From CAZVAR01 sp964625225 (lineage in GTDB: Bacteria > Pseudomonadota > Alphaproteobacteria > JAJUGE01): a stretch of 25,113 nucleotides of DNA. Position numbers and translations under genes: made by a program. The stretch is taken from NCBI GenBank assembly GCA_964625225.1, contig CAZVAR010000040.1, positions 1 through 25,113 of the forward strand, given 5' to 3'. Of this stretch, positions 14,179-21,324 are shown piece after piece; the first letter of the stretch is position 1; each line of letters starts with the position of its first letter. The notes under the pieces were generated by a model. The model ran no database searches. It saw only the letters and a program-made list of their open reading frames with translations, and was not told the DNA's origin.

Positions 14179-15261
14179 TCAGCCCGGGTCGGACGCTGTC
14201 ATCGCCGGCGGCCGCGCCAGCACGGCGCGCACCCGCTCGACGACCGCTGCCGGCGGCAGCTCGCGCAGGCATCGCTGCGCGTGTCGGCAGTCGCGCTGCC
14301 GGCGGAGGTAGCAGGGTGCGCACGGAACGTCGGCGCTGACCGCGGCGTCCGGCTGCCGGTACGGGCCGGTCCGCACCCGGCTGGTCGGCCCGAACACGGC
14401 GACCACCGGCCGGCCGAGCGCGACCGCCACATGCATCGGTCCGGAATCGTTGGTCACGCAGACCGTCGCGCGCCGGATCAGTCCGGCCAGCTCGGCCAAT
14501 GTCGTGCGCCCGCACAGGTCGCGGGCGTCGGGGCACCCCGCCCGGACCGTCCGGCAGCGGACGGCATCGGCGGGCGATCCGGAGAGGACCACGGCCAGCC
14601 CGTCGCGGTGGAGTTGTCGGCCGACCGCGGCGAAGCTCTCGGCCGGCCAGTGCTTCGTCTCCCAGGCGGTTCCCGGGGCGAGCAGCGCGAAGGGACGTTC
14701 GGCGAGGCCGGCTCCGGCCAGCAGGCGGTCGGCGCCGGCAATGCCCTCTGGCGGCACGTGCAGCGACAGATCCGGCGCCGCATCGTCGAGTCCCAGCAAC
14801 GGCGCCAGCCGCAGATTGCGGTCGACGGCGTGGGCGTGGAGCGTCGGCACGGGGATGCGGTGGGTATAGGCAGCCGCCACCCGCTCGCGGGTCGCGGCAA
14901 AGCCTAACCGCACCGGTGCTCCGGATGCCAATGCCAGCAAGGCGGAGCGGATCTGGCCCTGAAGATCGATCACGAGATCGTAGCCGCGACTGCGGAGGTC
15001 ACGGAGCGCCGCGAGCGTGCTGCCTAGTGCCGTCAGGCTCCTGCCCGATCGCGCCAGGGCGTGGCGGTCGAACGGAACGGCGGCCGAGAGGGCCGGATGG
15101 CAGCGGACGAGGTCGGCATGCTCGGCCGCCACCAGCCAGTCGATGCGGGCGCGCGGAAAGCGGGTGCGCAGCTTTGCGAGAACCGGCAGCGTGTGAACGA
15201 TGTCGCCCACTGCCGAGAGCTTGATCAGGAGGATGCGGTCGAAGGCGGACGCGGCGAGCAC
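14179..15261 (-). CDS. Family 9 glycosyltransferase (heptosyltransferase-like)
   Basis: A 360-residue GT-B glycosyltransferase of the ADP-heptose:LPS family. Seen: ILLIKLSAVGDIVHTLPVL (11-29) with the conserved Asp of the catalytic N-terminal loop, IDWLVAAEHADLV, YDLVIDLQGQIRSALLA, the APGTAWETKHWPAESFA block, and the donor-site segment VTNDSGPMHVAVALGRPVVAVFG. These resemble heptosyltransferase I (WaaC). The sugar donor is not proven: several GT9 enzymes near capsule genes use other donors. The start is a GTG at 15261 with GGAG six bases upstream; the large open frame farther upstream shows no protein-like sequence. It is divergent from the SLBB export gene, which fits a common role in surface glycan assembly. 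Confidence 0.85.
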   Translation of the reverse strand: MLAASAFDRILLIKLSAVGDIVHTLPVLAKLRTRFPRARIDWLVAAEHADLVRCHPALSAAVPFDRHALARSGRSLTALGSTLAALRDLRSRGYDLVIDLQGQIRSALLALASGAPVRLGFAATRERVAAAYTHRIPVPTLHAHAVDRNLRLAPLLGLDDAAPDLSLHVPPEGIAGADRLLAGAGLAERPFALLAPGTAWETKHWPAESFAAVGRQLHRDGLAVVLSGSPADAVRCRTVRAGCPDARDLCGRTTLAELAGLIRRATVCVTNDSGPMHVAVALGRPVVAVFGPTSRVRTGPYRQPDAAVSADVPCAPCYLRRQRDCRHAQRCLRELPPAAVVERVRAVLARPPAMTASDPG

Positions 15262-15455
15262 GCGGTGCTCCGGTGGAGACGGCCGGTGGCAGCATAGTCG
15301 CCCCGGGCCGCTCTGCCCACTTCCCGCGACGGGCACCGTCTTCGATCGGGAGGTGCCGTCGCGCCTGTCGGTGAGTGCGGTGCGCGAACGGGGATCTCGG
15401 GGAGCTTGTGCGCCCTGCGGCCTGATCGGGATCGCCGCTTTCGGTTCGCAACGGA

Positions 15456-15484
15456 TTGATCGGCCTCGTCGCGGGCGCGACAAT
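15456..15484 (+). promoter_or_regulatory. Possible sigma-70-type promoter of the SLBB gene
   Basis: TTGATC at 15456-15461 and GACAAT at 15479-15484 are separated by exactly 17 bases, each matching four of six consensus positions. The -10 lies 60 bases before the ATG at 15545. The rest of the 283-base divergent region shows no other clear signal. Confidence 0.35.
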
Positions 15485-15544
15485 GGCCGGGTGATCCAAA
15501 GGGGGGCCTTCCGGGCCGACGCGTATGTCGCGTTCAGTTTGCGA

Positions 15545-18190
15545 ATGATCGCTGTACCGGTATCCGTTCGGGCGATCGCCCGCCGAGCGCTTCTTGCCTC
15601 TTGCCTTGTCCTGACCTTCGTTGCCGGTGCGGCGGCGCAGGAGCGGGAGCCCGGCACTCTGCCGCTGCTCCCCAGCGAGCTGGCGCCGCTGCTCGAGCGC
15701 GCCGGCGAGGCCGAACCCGCGGCGCCCGGACCCGAGCTCGTACCGGAGACGCGAGTGCTGCGACCGGAGCGCCCGGCGGCTCCGGTCGAGCTGTCCGAGA
15801 TTGAGCGCCGCTATGCCGAGCGCGCCGACCGGCCGCTCCGTCTGGTCGGCCGGCAGGCGTTCGGTTCGGCGCGGCCCGTGACCCTGCGGCAGACCGGGGC
15901 GGTTCCGGAGGATTATCTCCTCGGCCAGGGCGACGAGATCGTCGTCGCGCTGCGGGGGCAGGTCAGCCGGACCTTCCGCGCCCGCGTCGACCGCAACGGC
16001 ATGGTAGTGTTTCCCGAGCTGCCGCCGGTCCCGGCCGCGGGCCTCCGGTTCGGCGAGTTCCGCGAGGCCCTGCAGGCACAGATCGCGGCGCACTATGTCG
16101 CCTCGGATGCCTATGTCAGCATCGGCGAGGTGCGGCAGATCAGCCTCCTGGTCAATGGCGAGGTGCAGACGCCGGGCGCCGTCACCCTGAACAGCCTCGG
16201 TAGCATCGTGGACGCCATACTTCTGGCCGGCGGCATCCGGCCGACCGGCAGCCTGCGCAATATTCAGGTCCTGCGCGGCGGCCGGGCCGCGACGGTGGAT
16301 CTCTACGCCCTTGCGCTCGGGCAGCGCACGCGCGCGAACGACTATTCCGTCGCGCATGGCGACCAGATCTTCGTCCCGGTGATCGGCGCCACGGCGGCGG
16401 TCGCCGGCGCGGTCAAGCGGGAGGGGATCTTCGAGTTCCCGGCCGGTACCGACGCCCTCGGTGCGCGCGCCCTGCTCGAATTGGCGGGCGGTATCATCGG
16501 CCGCGGGCCCTACAGCTACGTGCTCCTGCGGATCCGGGCGGACGGGCGCGAGGACATGATCGAGCTGCCGGGGACCGCCGGGCAGACCATTCGCGACGGC
16601 GACATTCTGCTGGTCCGGCCGCTGGTCGAAGCGTCGGTCGGGCGCGTGCGTCTCCAGGGGCACGTCCGGCTTCCGGCTGAGTACCCGATCCGCTCCAACC
16701 CGAATCTCAGCGACCTGATCGGCCGTCGCGAGGCCTTCCGCGACAACCCCTATCTGCTGCTCGGCCTCGTGTCGCGGGTCGACCGGGAGACCTTCGCCCG
16801 GCGGCTGCTCTATTTCAGTCCGGCCGATATCATCGCTCGGCGCACCGATCTGCGCCTCCAGGACGACGACATCATCCGAATCTTCGGCTTCCGCGAAGTC
16901 CGCGAGATCCTGGACGCTCCGGACCGCGACCGTCCGGACGGATCGGGTGATCCGAGCATCGGTGCCGGGGGCGGGATCCGCGGCCTGCCGCGCTTCGCGG
17001 GCGAGCCCGGCGGGGGCGCAGGGGAGGAGCGTGGTCCGTTCGTCCGCGCCGCCGCGGGGACGGGGACGCCGGCGTGGAGCCGCCTCGGCCGGGACGATCG
17101 CCGGGCCGTGCGACGCGCGGACCCCGGAGATCTCGGCGGTGGGGTCGTCGCCGAAGTCGGGCTGCGTCGGATCCTGCTCGACCGCGCGGTCGCCCTGGTC
17201 GGTGAGGTGCTGGCGCCGGGCCGGTATCCCATCGCCGACTCCGTCTCGCTCGACGAGCTGCTGCGCACGGCCGGCGGGCCGACGCAGGAGGCCGATCTCG
17301 GGGCGGTCGAGATTACGCGTGTCGCCGCGGTCCCGGGCGGCGACAGCACCCGCGCCGAGCGGTTCCTGGCCGATCTCGGGCGCACGCCCGCCAGCGGCGT
17401 GCGGCTGGCGCCGCGCGACGTGGTTCGGATTAATCCGCTGGTCTCGGGGCGCGAGGAGGGATTCATCCTGGTGGAAGGACAGGTGCGGCGGCCGGGGCGC
17501 TACGACATTCTGGTCGGGGAACGGCTGTCCTCGGTCCTGCAGCGGGCGGGCGGTCTCCGCGACAGCGCCTATCCCTACGGGTCCGTCTATATGCGCGAGA
17601 GCGTGCGCGACGCGGAACGGGCGGCGCGGCAGAGGGCGCTCGCCGAGCTCAATCGTGCGCTGCTGCGCGAGGCGACCGCCGGCCGGGACGGGGAGAAGCT
17701 TTCGGCGGATGCCATCGCCGTGCTCAACGGCCTGATCGCCGACATCGAGAACAGCGAGGCGCTGGGCCGGATCGTTGTCGAGACCGATCCGAACATCCTC
17801 CGGGCGCGTCCGGAGCTCGACATTCTGGTCGAGCCGGGCGACCGGCTCTACGTTCCGAGGCGGCCATCCTCTATCCTGATTTCCGGGGAAGTGTTCAATC
17901 CGGGCGCACAGCAGTTCATGCCGGGGCGATCGATTGCGGACTATATTCGGGCGGCCGGCGGGCTCACCGCCGATGCCGACCGCAGCCGGACATTCTTCGT
18001 GTCGCCGGACGGCGCGGCGCAGCAGGTTTCTTCGCTCGGCAGCATCGAGTCGATTCCGCCCGGCTCGGCGATCATCGTACCGCGCGACCTGCGGCCGTTC
18101 GACGCGATGGAGTTCGCCCGCAGCATCACGCAGATCCTGGCGAACCTTGCCGTCAGCGCCGGTGCGATCGCCGTGATCAGCAGCAACTAA
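15545..18190 (+). CDS. Large multi-SLBB polysaccharide export protein
   Basis: An 881-residue exported protein. The signal peptide has basic residues (RAIARR), a hydrophobic core and an Ala-rich cleavage region ending near AAAQ (about residue 32). The Poly_export domain lies at about 118-195 (DYLLGQGDEIVVALRGQV). About six SLBB-type units follow, each with a 'hGxVxxPGxY...hxxxhxxAGG' pattern, at about 198-245, 283-330, 366-410, 547-595, 638-690 and 775-820. A Gly/Pro/Arg-rich linker (about 455-535) splits the set. The C-terminus has a hydrophobic helix (about 862-878). Wza-type outer-membrane exporters have two or three such domains, so this is a long variant. It likely guides capsule or exopolysaccharide through the periplasm and outer membrane. 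Its stop overlaps that of a convergent lipoprotein gene. Confidence 0.88.
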   Translation: MIAVPVSVRAIARRALLASCLVLTFVAGAAAQEREPGTLPLLPSELAPLLERAGEAEPAAPGPELVPETRVLRPERPAAPVELSEIERRYAERADRPLRLVGRQAFGSARPVTLRQTGAVPEDYLLGQGDEIVVALRGQVSRTFRARVDRNGMVVFPELPPVPAAGLRFGEFREALQAQIAAHYVASDAYVSIGEVRQISLLVNGEVQTPGAVTLNSLGSIVDAILLAGGIRPTGSLRNIQVLRGGRAATVDLYALALGQRTRANDYSVAHGDQIFVPVIGATAAVAGAVKREGIFEFPAGTDALGARALLELAGGIIGRGPYSYVLLRIRADGREDMIELPGTAGQTIRDGDILLVRPLVEASVGRVRLQGHVRLPAEYPIRSNPNLSDLIGRREAFRDNPYLLLGLVSRVDRETFARRLLYFSPADIIARRTDLRLQDDDIIRIFGFREVREILDAPDRDRPDGSGDPSIGAGGGIRGLPRFAGEPGGGAGEERGPFVRAAAGTGTPAWSRLGRDDRRAVRRADPGDLGGGVVAEVGLRRILLDRAVALVGEVLAPGRYPIADSVSLDELLRTAGGPTQEADLGAVEITRVAAVPGGDSTRAERFLADLGRTPASGVRLAPRDVVRINPLVSGREEGFILVEGQVRRPGRYDILVGERLSSVLQRAGGLRDSAYPYGSVYMRESVRDAERAARQRALAELNRALLREATAGRDGEKLSADAIAVLNGLIADIENSEALGRIVVETDPNILRARPELDILVEPGDRLYVPRRPSSILISGEVFNPGAQQFMPGRSIADYIRAAGGLTADADRSRTFFVSPDGAAQQVSSLGSIESIPPGSAIIVPRDLRPFDAMEFARSITQILANLAVSAGAIAVISSN

Positions 18191-18525
18191 TGCAGCCTGG
18201 TGACGCGATCGGCCCGGACCACCTGGAAGGTCTGGCAGGTGGACCAGATCGCCGGGGGCCCGGCGATCTCGACCCGCGCCCCGAGCTCGAATTCGGAAAG
18301 GTCGCCGATCACGGCGTAGATCCGCCCGTCGTCGGTGATCAGCACCGGGCAATCCGGGACGGTGCCGGGAACGGGGTCGGCGGCGCCGAGTATGCCGGCC
18401 AGGACCAGCGTGACGTCGTTTCGCCAGATCGCCGAGCGCTTGGGGCCGGCTTCCGTGACCGTTCCGCCGGCACAGCCGCCGAGCGCGACTGCGAGCAACG
18501 GCAAGCAGAGCATCAGCCTCCGCAC
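18187..18525 (-). CDS. Small predicted lipoprotein
   Basis: A 112-residue lipoprotein from a GTG start at 18525, preceded by the purine-rich GGAAGGGGGGAG. The signal peptide MRRLMLCLPLLAVALGGC ends in a lipobox LGGC with Cys18 as the acylated residue, so it should be anchored in the outer or inner membrane after signal peptidase II cleavage. The mature part has two further Cys residues (in PDCPVLITDDGRIYA and STCQTFQVV) that could form a disulphide in the periplasm; the pattern resembles small beta-barrel-like DUF5818-type domains, which is a weak assignment. It is divergent from the pseudaminic acid genes and overlaps the SLBB gene end by four bases. Confidence 0.75.
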   Translation of the reverse strand: MRRLMLCLPLLAVALGGCAGGTVTEAGPKRSAIWRNDVTLVLAGILGAADPVPGTVPDCPVLITDDGRIYAVIGDLSEFELGARVEIAGPPAIWSTCQTFQVVRADRVTRLH

Positions 18526-18684
18526 GGCTCCCCCCTTCCAGAATGCCGGCTGCGCGGCGCCGTACCCGTCCCCCCCGACGGCAGCCGGAACGCCGCGCAC
18601 AAGCTACACCAGGGACGGCCGTCGGGGCAAAACCTGCGGGGTCGCGGGACGGAAGGACGGCCCGCGCATGCCGGCGCCGGAACC

Positions 18685-20151
18685 GTGTTGTTCCGCTGCG
18701 ATGCGGGACCGGGACTCGGCGCCGGTCACGCCTATCGCTGCCTCGCCGTGGCGGAAGCGTTCCGTTCGCTCGGTTGGCGCTGCACCGTCGCAACGAGGCC
18801 GGGCACGCTGGAGGCAGTCCCTGCTCTGGGCCGGCTGGCGCAGTTGCGGCTGACTGGCGACGAGGGGGCGGAGGCACGCGATCTGGCAGCCGTCGCGGCG
18901 GAGCTTCTCGTGGTGGACCATTACGGGCGCGACGCCCGCTTCGAGGCGGCGTGCCGCGTCTCCGGGCGCCGTATTCTCGCGTTCGACGATGCGCCGGCGC
19001 GCCGCCACGACTGCGATGCGCTGGTCGACGCCACGCCGGGGCGCCGCGAGGTCGACTATGCCGGTCTGCTTCCGGATACCGCCAGTCTCCTGCTCGGGCC
19101 GGTCTACGCACCGCTGCGCGCGCAGTTCGCGGCGGCGCGTCGCCGTGCCGTGTCGCGGAGGGGCGCGGGGCCGGTCGAACGCGTGCTGATCAATTTCGGC
19201 GGTGCCGACGTCGGCGGCACGACATTGCCGGCGCTGCGTGCCGCAGCCCGTGCGCTCCCGGATGCGGCGATCGACGTCGTGGTCGGCGCCGCGGCGCCCG
19301 GGCTGGCGGCGCTCCGCGACGCCGCGGCCCGGCTCGGCGGCCGATGCCGGGTCCATGTCGACACTCCGGAGATGGCGGAGCTGATGACGGCCGCCGATCT
19401 GGCCGTCGGCGCGCCGGGCGGCGCCGCCTGGGAGCGCTGCACGCTCGGCCTGCCGACCCTGCTTCTGACCGTCGCCGACAATCAGCGCGACAATGCCCGC
19501 GCGCTGCGGGCCTTCGGAGCCGCCGAGGATTGCGGGCCGGCGGCCGCCTGTTCCGAGGACGCGCTCGCCGCCCCGATCGCGGTCCTTGCCGGGGACGGCC
19601 CACGGCGTGCGCGGATGGCCGCGGCCGCGGCCGCTCTTTGTGACGGTCGCGGGGCCCGTCGGATTGCGGTCGCGTTGCTCGGCCCGCGGCCGGCACGGGA
19701 CGGCCGGCCGGTGACGCTGCGGCTTGCGTCCGAAGCGGACGGGGACCGTCTTCTCGCCTGGCAGAGGGAGCCGGGGGCACGGACGTTCGCGCGCAATCCC
19801 GAGACTCCGGACGCCGCTGCGCATGCCGCATGGTTCGAGGAGCGGCTCGCCGACCCCGGCTGCTGGCCGCTCATCATCGAGCATGACGGGCTGCCGGTCG
19901 GAACGCTGCGGCTCGACCGTGTCGCACGTAGCGGAGTGCCGGCTTTCGAGGTCTCGATCCTGGTCGGGGCGGCGCATCGCGGCCGTGGCATTGCTGCCGC
20001 GGCATTGTCGCTCGCGCGGTCGCTGGCCCGCGGTGCCGATCTCCTGGCGGAGGTGCTGGCGGGGAATGAGGCGTCCTTCGCGCTGTTCCGGGCGGCCGGA
20101 TACGAGGAGATTGCCTCCGGGCGGTTCCTGTCACGCGGGGCCGTGCGGTGA
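18685..20151 (+). CDS. pseG: Fused PseG hydrolase and PseH-like N-acetyltransferase (pseudaminic acid synthesis)
   Basis: A 488-residue two-domain enzyme. Residues 1-333 are PseG, the hydrolase that removes UDP from UDP-2,4-diacetamido-trideoxy-altrose. FRCDAGPGLGAGHAYRC carries the catalytic-type His15; also seen are VVDHYGRD, FDDAPARRHDCDALVD, INFGGADVGG and GAPGGAAWERCTLGLP. Residues 343-488 are a GNAT domain with the acetyl-CoA loop HRGRGIA (431-437) and NEASFALFRAAGYEE, fitting PseH, which acetylates the 4-amino group one step before PseG. The fusion joins two consecutive steps. The only in-frame start candidates near the fold are GTG 18685 and TTG 18688; ribosome binding is weak. Its stop overlaps the pseI start (GTGA). 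Acetyltransferase identity rests on fusion and context. Confidence 0.88.
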   Translation: MLFRCDAGPGLGAGHAYRCLAVAEAFRSLGWRCTVATRPGTLEAVPALGRLAQLRLTGDEGAEARDLAAVAAELLVVDHYGRDARFEAACRVSGRRILAFDDAPARRHDCDALVDATPGRREVDYAGLLPDTASLLLGPVYAPLRAQFAAARRRAVSRRGAGPVERVLINFGGADVGGTTLPALRAAARALPDAAIDVVVGAAAPGLAALRDAAARLGGRCRVHVDTPEMAELMTAADLAVGAPGGAAWERCTLGLPTLLLTVADNQRDNARALRAFGAAEDCGPAAACSEDALAAPIAVLAGDGPRRARMAAAAAALCDGRGARRIAVALLGPRPARDGRPVTLRLASEADGDRLLAWQREPGARTFARNPETPDAAAHAAWFEERLADPGCWPLIIEHDGLPVGTLRLDRVARSGVPAFEVSILVGAAHRGRGIAAAALSLARSLARGADLLAEVLAGNEASFALFRAAGYEEIASGRFLSRGAVR

Positions 20152-21197
20152 CTCTCCCCTTCGCCATCGCCGGGCGTCCGATCGGCTCCGGCCGGTCGCC
20201 GTTCCTGGTGGCCGAGCTCTCCGCCAACCACAATGGCGATCTCGGCCGCGCGCTGGCGCTGATCGAGGCCGCGAAGCGGGCCGGCGCCGATGCCGTGAAA
20301 TTGCAGACCTATACGGCGGACAGCATCACGATCGACGCCGATTCGCCGGGCTTCCGGATCGAGCACGGGCTGTGGGCGGGGGAGACGCTGCACGCGCTCT
20401 ACGACCGCGCGCATACGCCCCGCGCGTGGCACGAGGCGCTGTTCGCCCGGGGGCGGGAACTCGGTATCCCGGTTTTCAGCGCGCCGTTCGACGAGGAAGC
20501 GGTCGAGTTCCTGGAAGGGCTCGATTGCCCCGCCTACAAGATCGCTTCCTTCGAGCTCGTCGACCTGCCCCTGATCGCGAAGGCCGCGGCGACGGGCAAG
20601 CCCCTGATCCTGTCGACCGGGATGGCCGACCTCGCCGAGATCGCCGAGGCGGTTGAAACGGCCCGCGCCGCCGGGGCGTCGTCGATCGCGCTGTTGCACT
20701 GCGTCAGCGGCTATCCGACCCCGGCGGAGGAGAGCAACCTGCGGACTCTCCCGCACCTGGCCGAAGCGTTCGGCGTTGTCGTTGGACTGTCCGACCACAC
20801 GCTCGGAACGACGGTCGCGGTCGCGGCGACGGCGCTCGGGGCCGGCATCGTCGAGAAGCATTTGACGCTGCGGCGGGACGACGGGGGGCCGGACGCGGCC
20901 TTCTCGCTCGAACCCGACGAGTTCGCCGCGATGGCCGAGGCCTGCCGGACCGCCTGGGCCGCGCTGGGCCGCGTCGACTACGGCCGCAAGCCGAGCGAGC
21001 GCGGCAATCTCGTCTTCCGCCGCTCCCTCTACGTCGTCGCCGATATCGAAAAGGGCGAGACGTTCACGCCGCGAAACGTTCGGTCCATCCGTCCCGGCCA
21101 CGGGCTCCCGCCGAAATTCCTGCCGTTGGTGCTCGGCCGGCGGGCGCGGGTGCGGTTGCGGCGCGGCACGCCGCTCGAGTTCGGGCATCTCGCGTGA
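20148..21197 (+). CDS. pseI: Pseudaminic acid synthase
   Basis: A 349-residue NeuB-family synthase condensing 6-deoxy-AltdiNAc with phosphoenolpyruvate to give pseudaminic acid. FLVAELSANHNGDLGRAL (19-36) has the AELSANHNG form that marks PseI, where sialic acid synthases read AEIG-NHNG. Other NeuB-type barrel blocks: DAVKLQTYTADSIT, TPRAWHEALF, IPVFSAPFDEEAVEFLE, YKIASFELVD, LSTGMA, LLHCVSGYPTP, GLSDHT and VEKHLTL. The C-terminal region (about 290-349; RSLYVVADIEKGE, then RPGHGLPPKF) is the SAF antifreeze-like domain that binds substrate. Start is a GTG overlapping the pseG-pseH stop, so the two are coupled. A hairpin follows the stop. The later activation enzyme PseF is not in the window. 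Confidence 0.94.
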   Translation: MTLPFAIAGRPIGSGRSPFLVAELSANHNGDLGRALALIEAAKRAGADAVKLQTYTADSITIDADSPGFRIEHGLWAGETLHALYDRAHTPRAWHEALFARGRELGIPVFSAPFDEEAVEFLEGLDCPAYKIASFELVDLPLIAKAAATGKPLILSTGMADLAEIAEAVETARAAGASSIALLHCVSGYPTPAEESNLRTLPHLAEAFGVVVGLSDHTLGTTVAVAATALGAGIVEKHLTLRRDDGGPDAAFSLEPDEFAAMAEACRTAWAALGRVDYGRKPSERGNLVFRRSLYVVADIEKGETFTPRNVRSIRPGHGLPPKFLPLVLGRRARVRLRRGTPLEFGHLA

Positions 21198-21206
21198 CCC
21201 ACTTCA

Positions 21207-21247
21207 CCGCCCTGCGCCTGCGAACCGGATCCGTTCGGCCAGGGCGG
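21207..21247. terminator. Two-part hairpin after pseI
   Basis: Outer arms CCGCCCTG (21207-21214) and CAGGGCGG (21240-21247) pair perfectly. An inner pair CGAAC (21221-21225) with GTTCG (21233-21237) adds to the stem. It starts 10 bases after the pseI stop, between convergent genes. No T tract. Confidence 0.55.
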
Positions 21248-21324
21248 CGCGCCAATGCACTGTCACCGCATCGCGCCCGGGCGCGGCAGGCCCGCGGCGG
21301 GGCGCAGCGAGCCGTAAGCCGAGC

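Noticed and set aside
15545..15640. Lipobox-like LASC in the SLBB signal peptide
   Set aside because: Only a few hydrophobic residues precede the Cys, while the hydrophobic core continues after it to an AAA-type cleavage site, so signal peptidase I processing is more likely.
14999..19111. Minus-strand open frame of about 1370 codons
   Set aside because: It lies opposite the SLBB exporter, pseG-pseH and lipoprotein genes. Its translation is Arg/Asp/Gly-rich without motifs, as expected for a shadow frame in GC-rich DNA.
19482..21188. Minus-strand open frame of about 568 codons opposite pseG-pseH and pseI
   Set aside because: It has no recognisable motifs, and the plus-strand genes are strongly supported.
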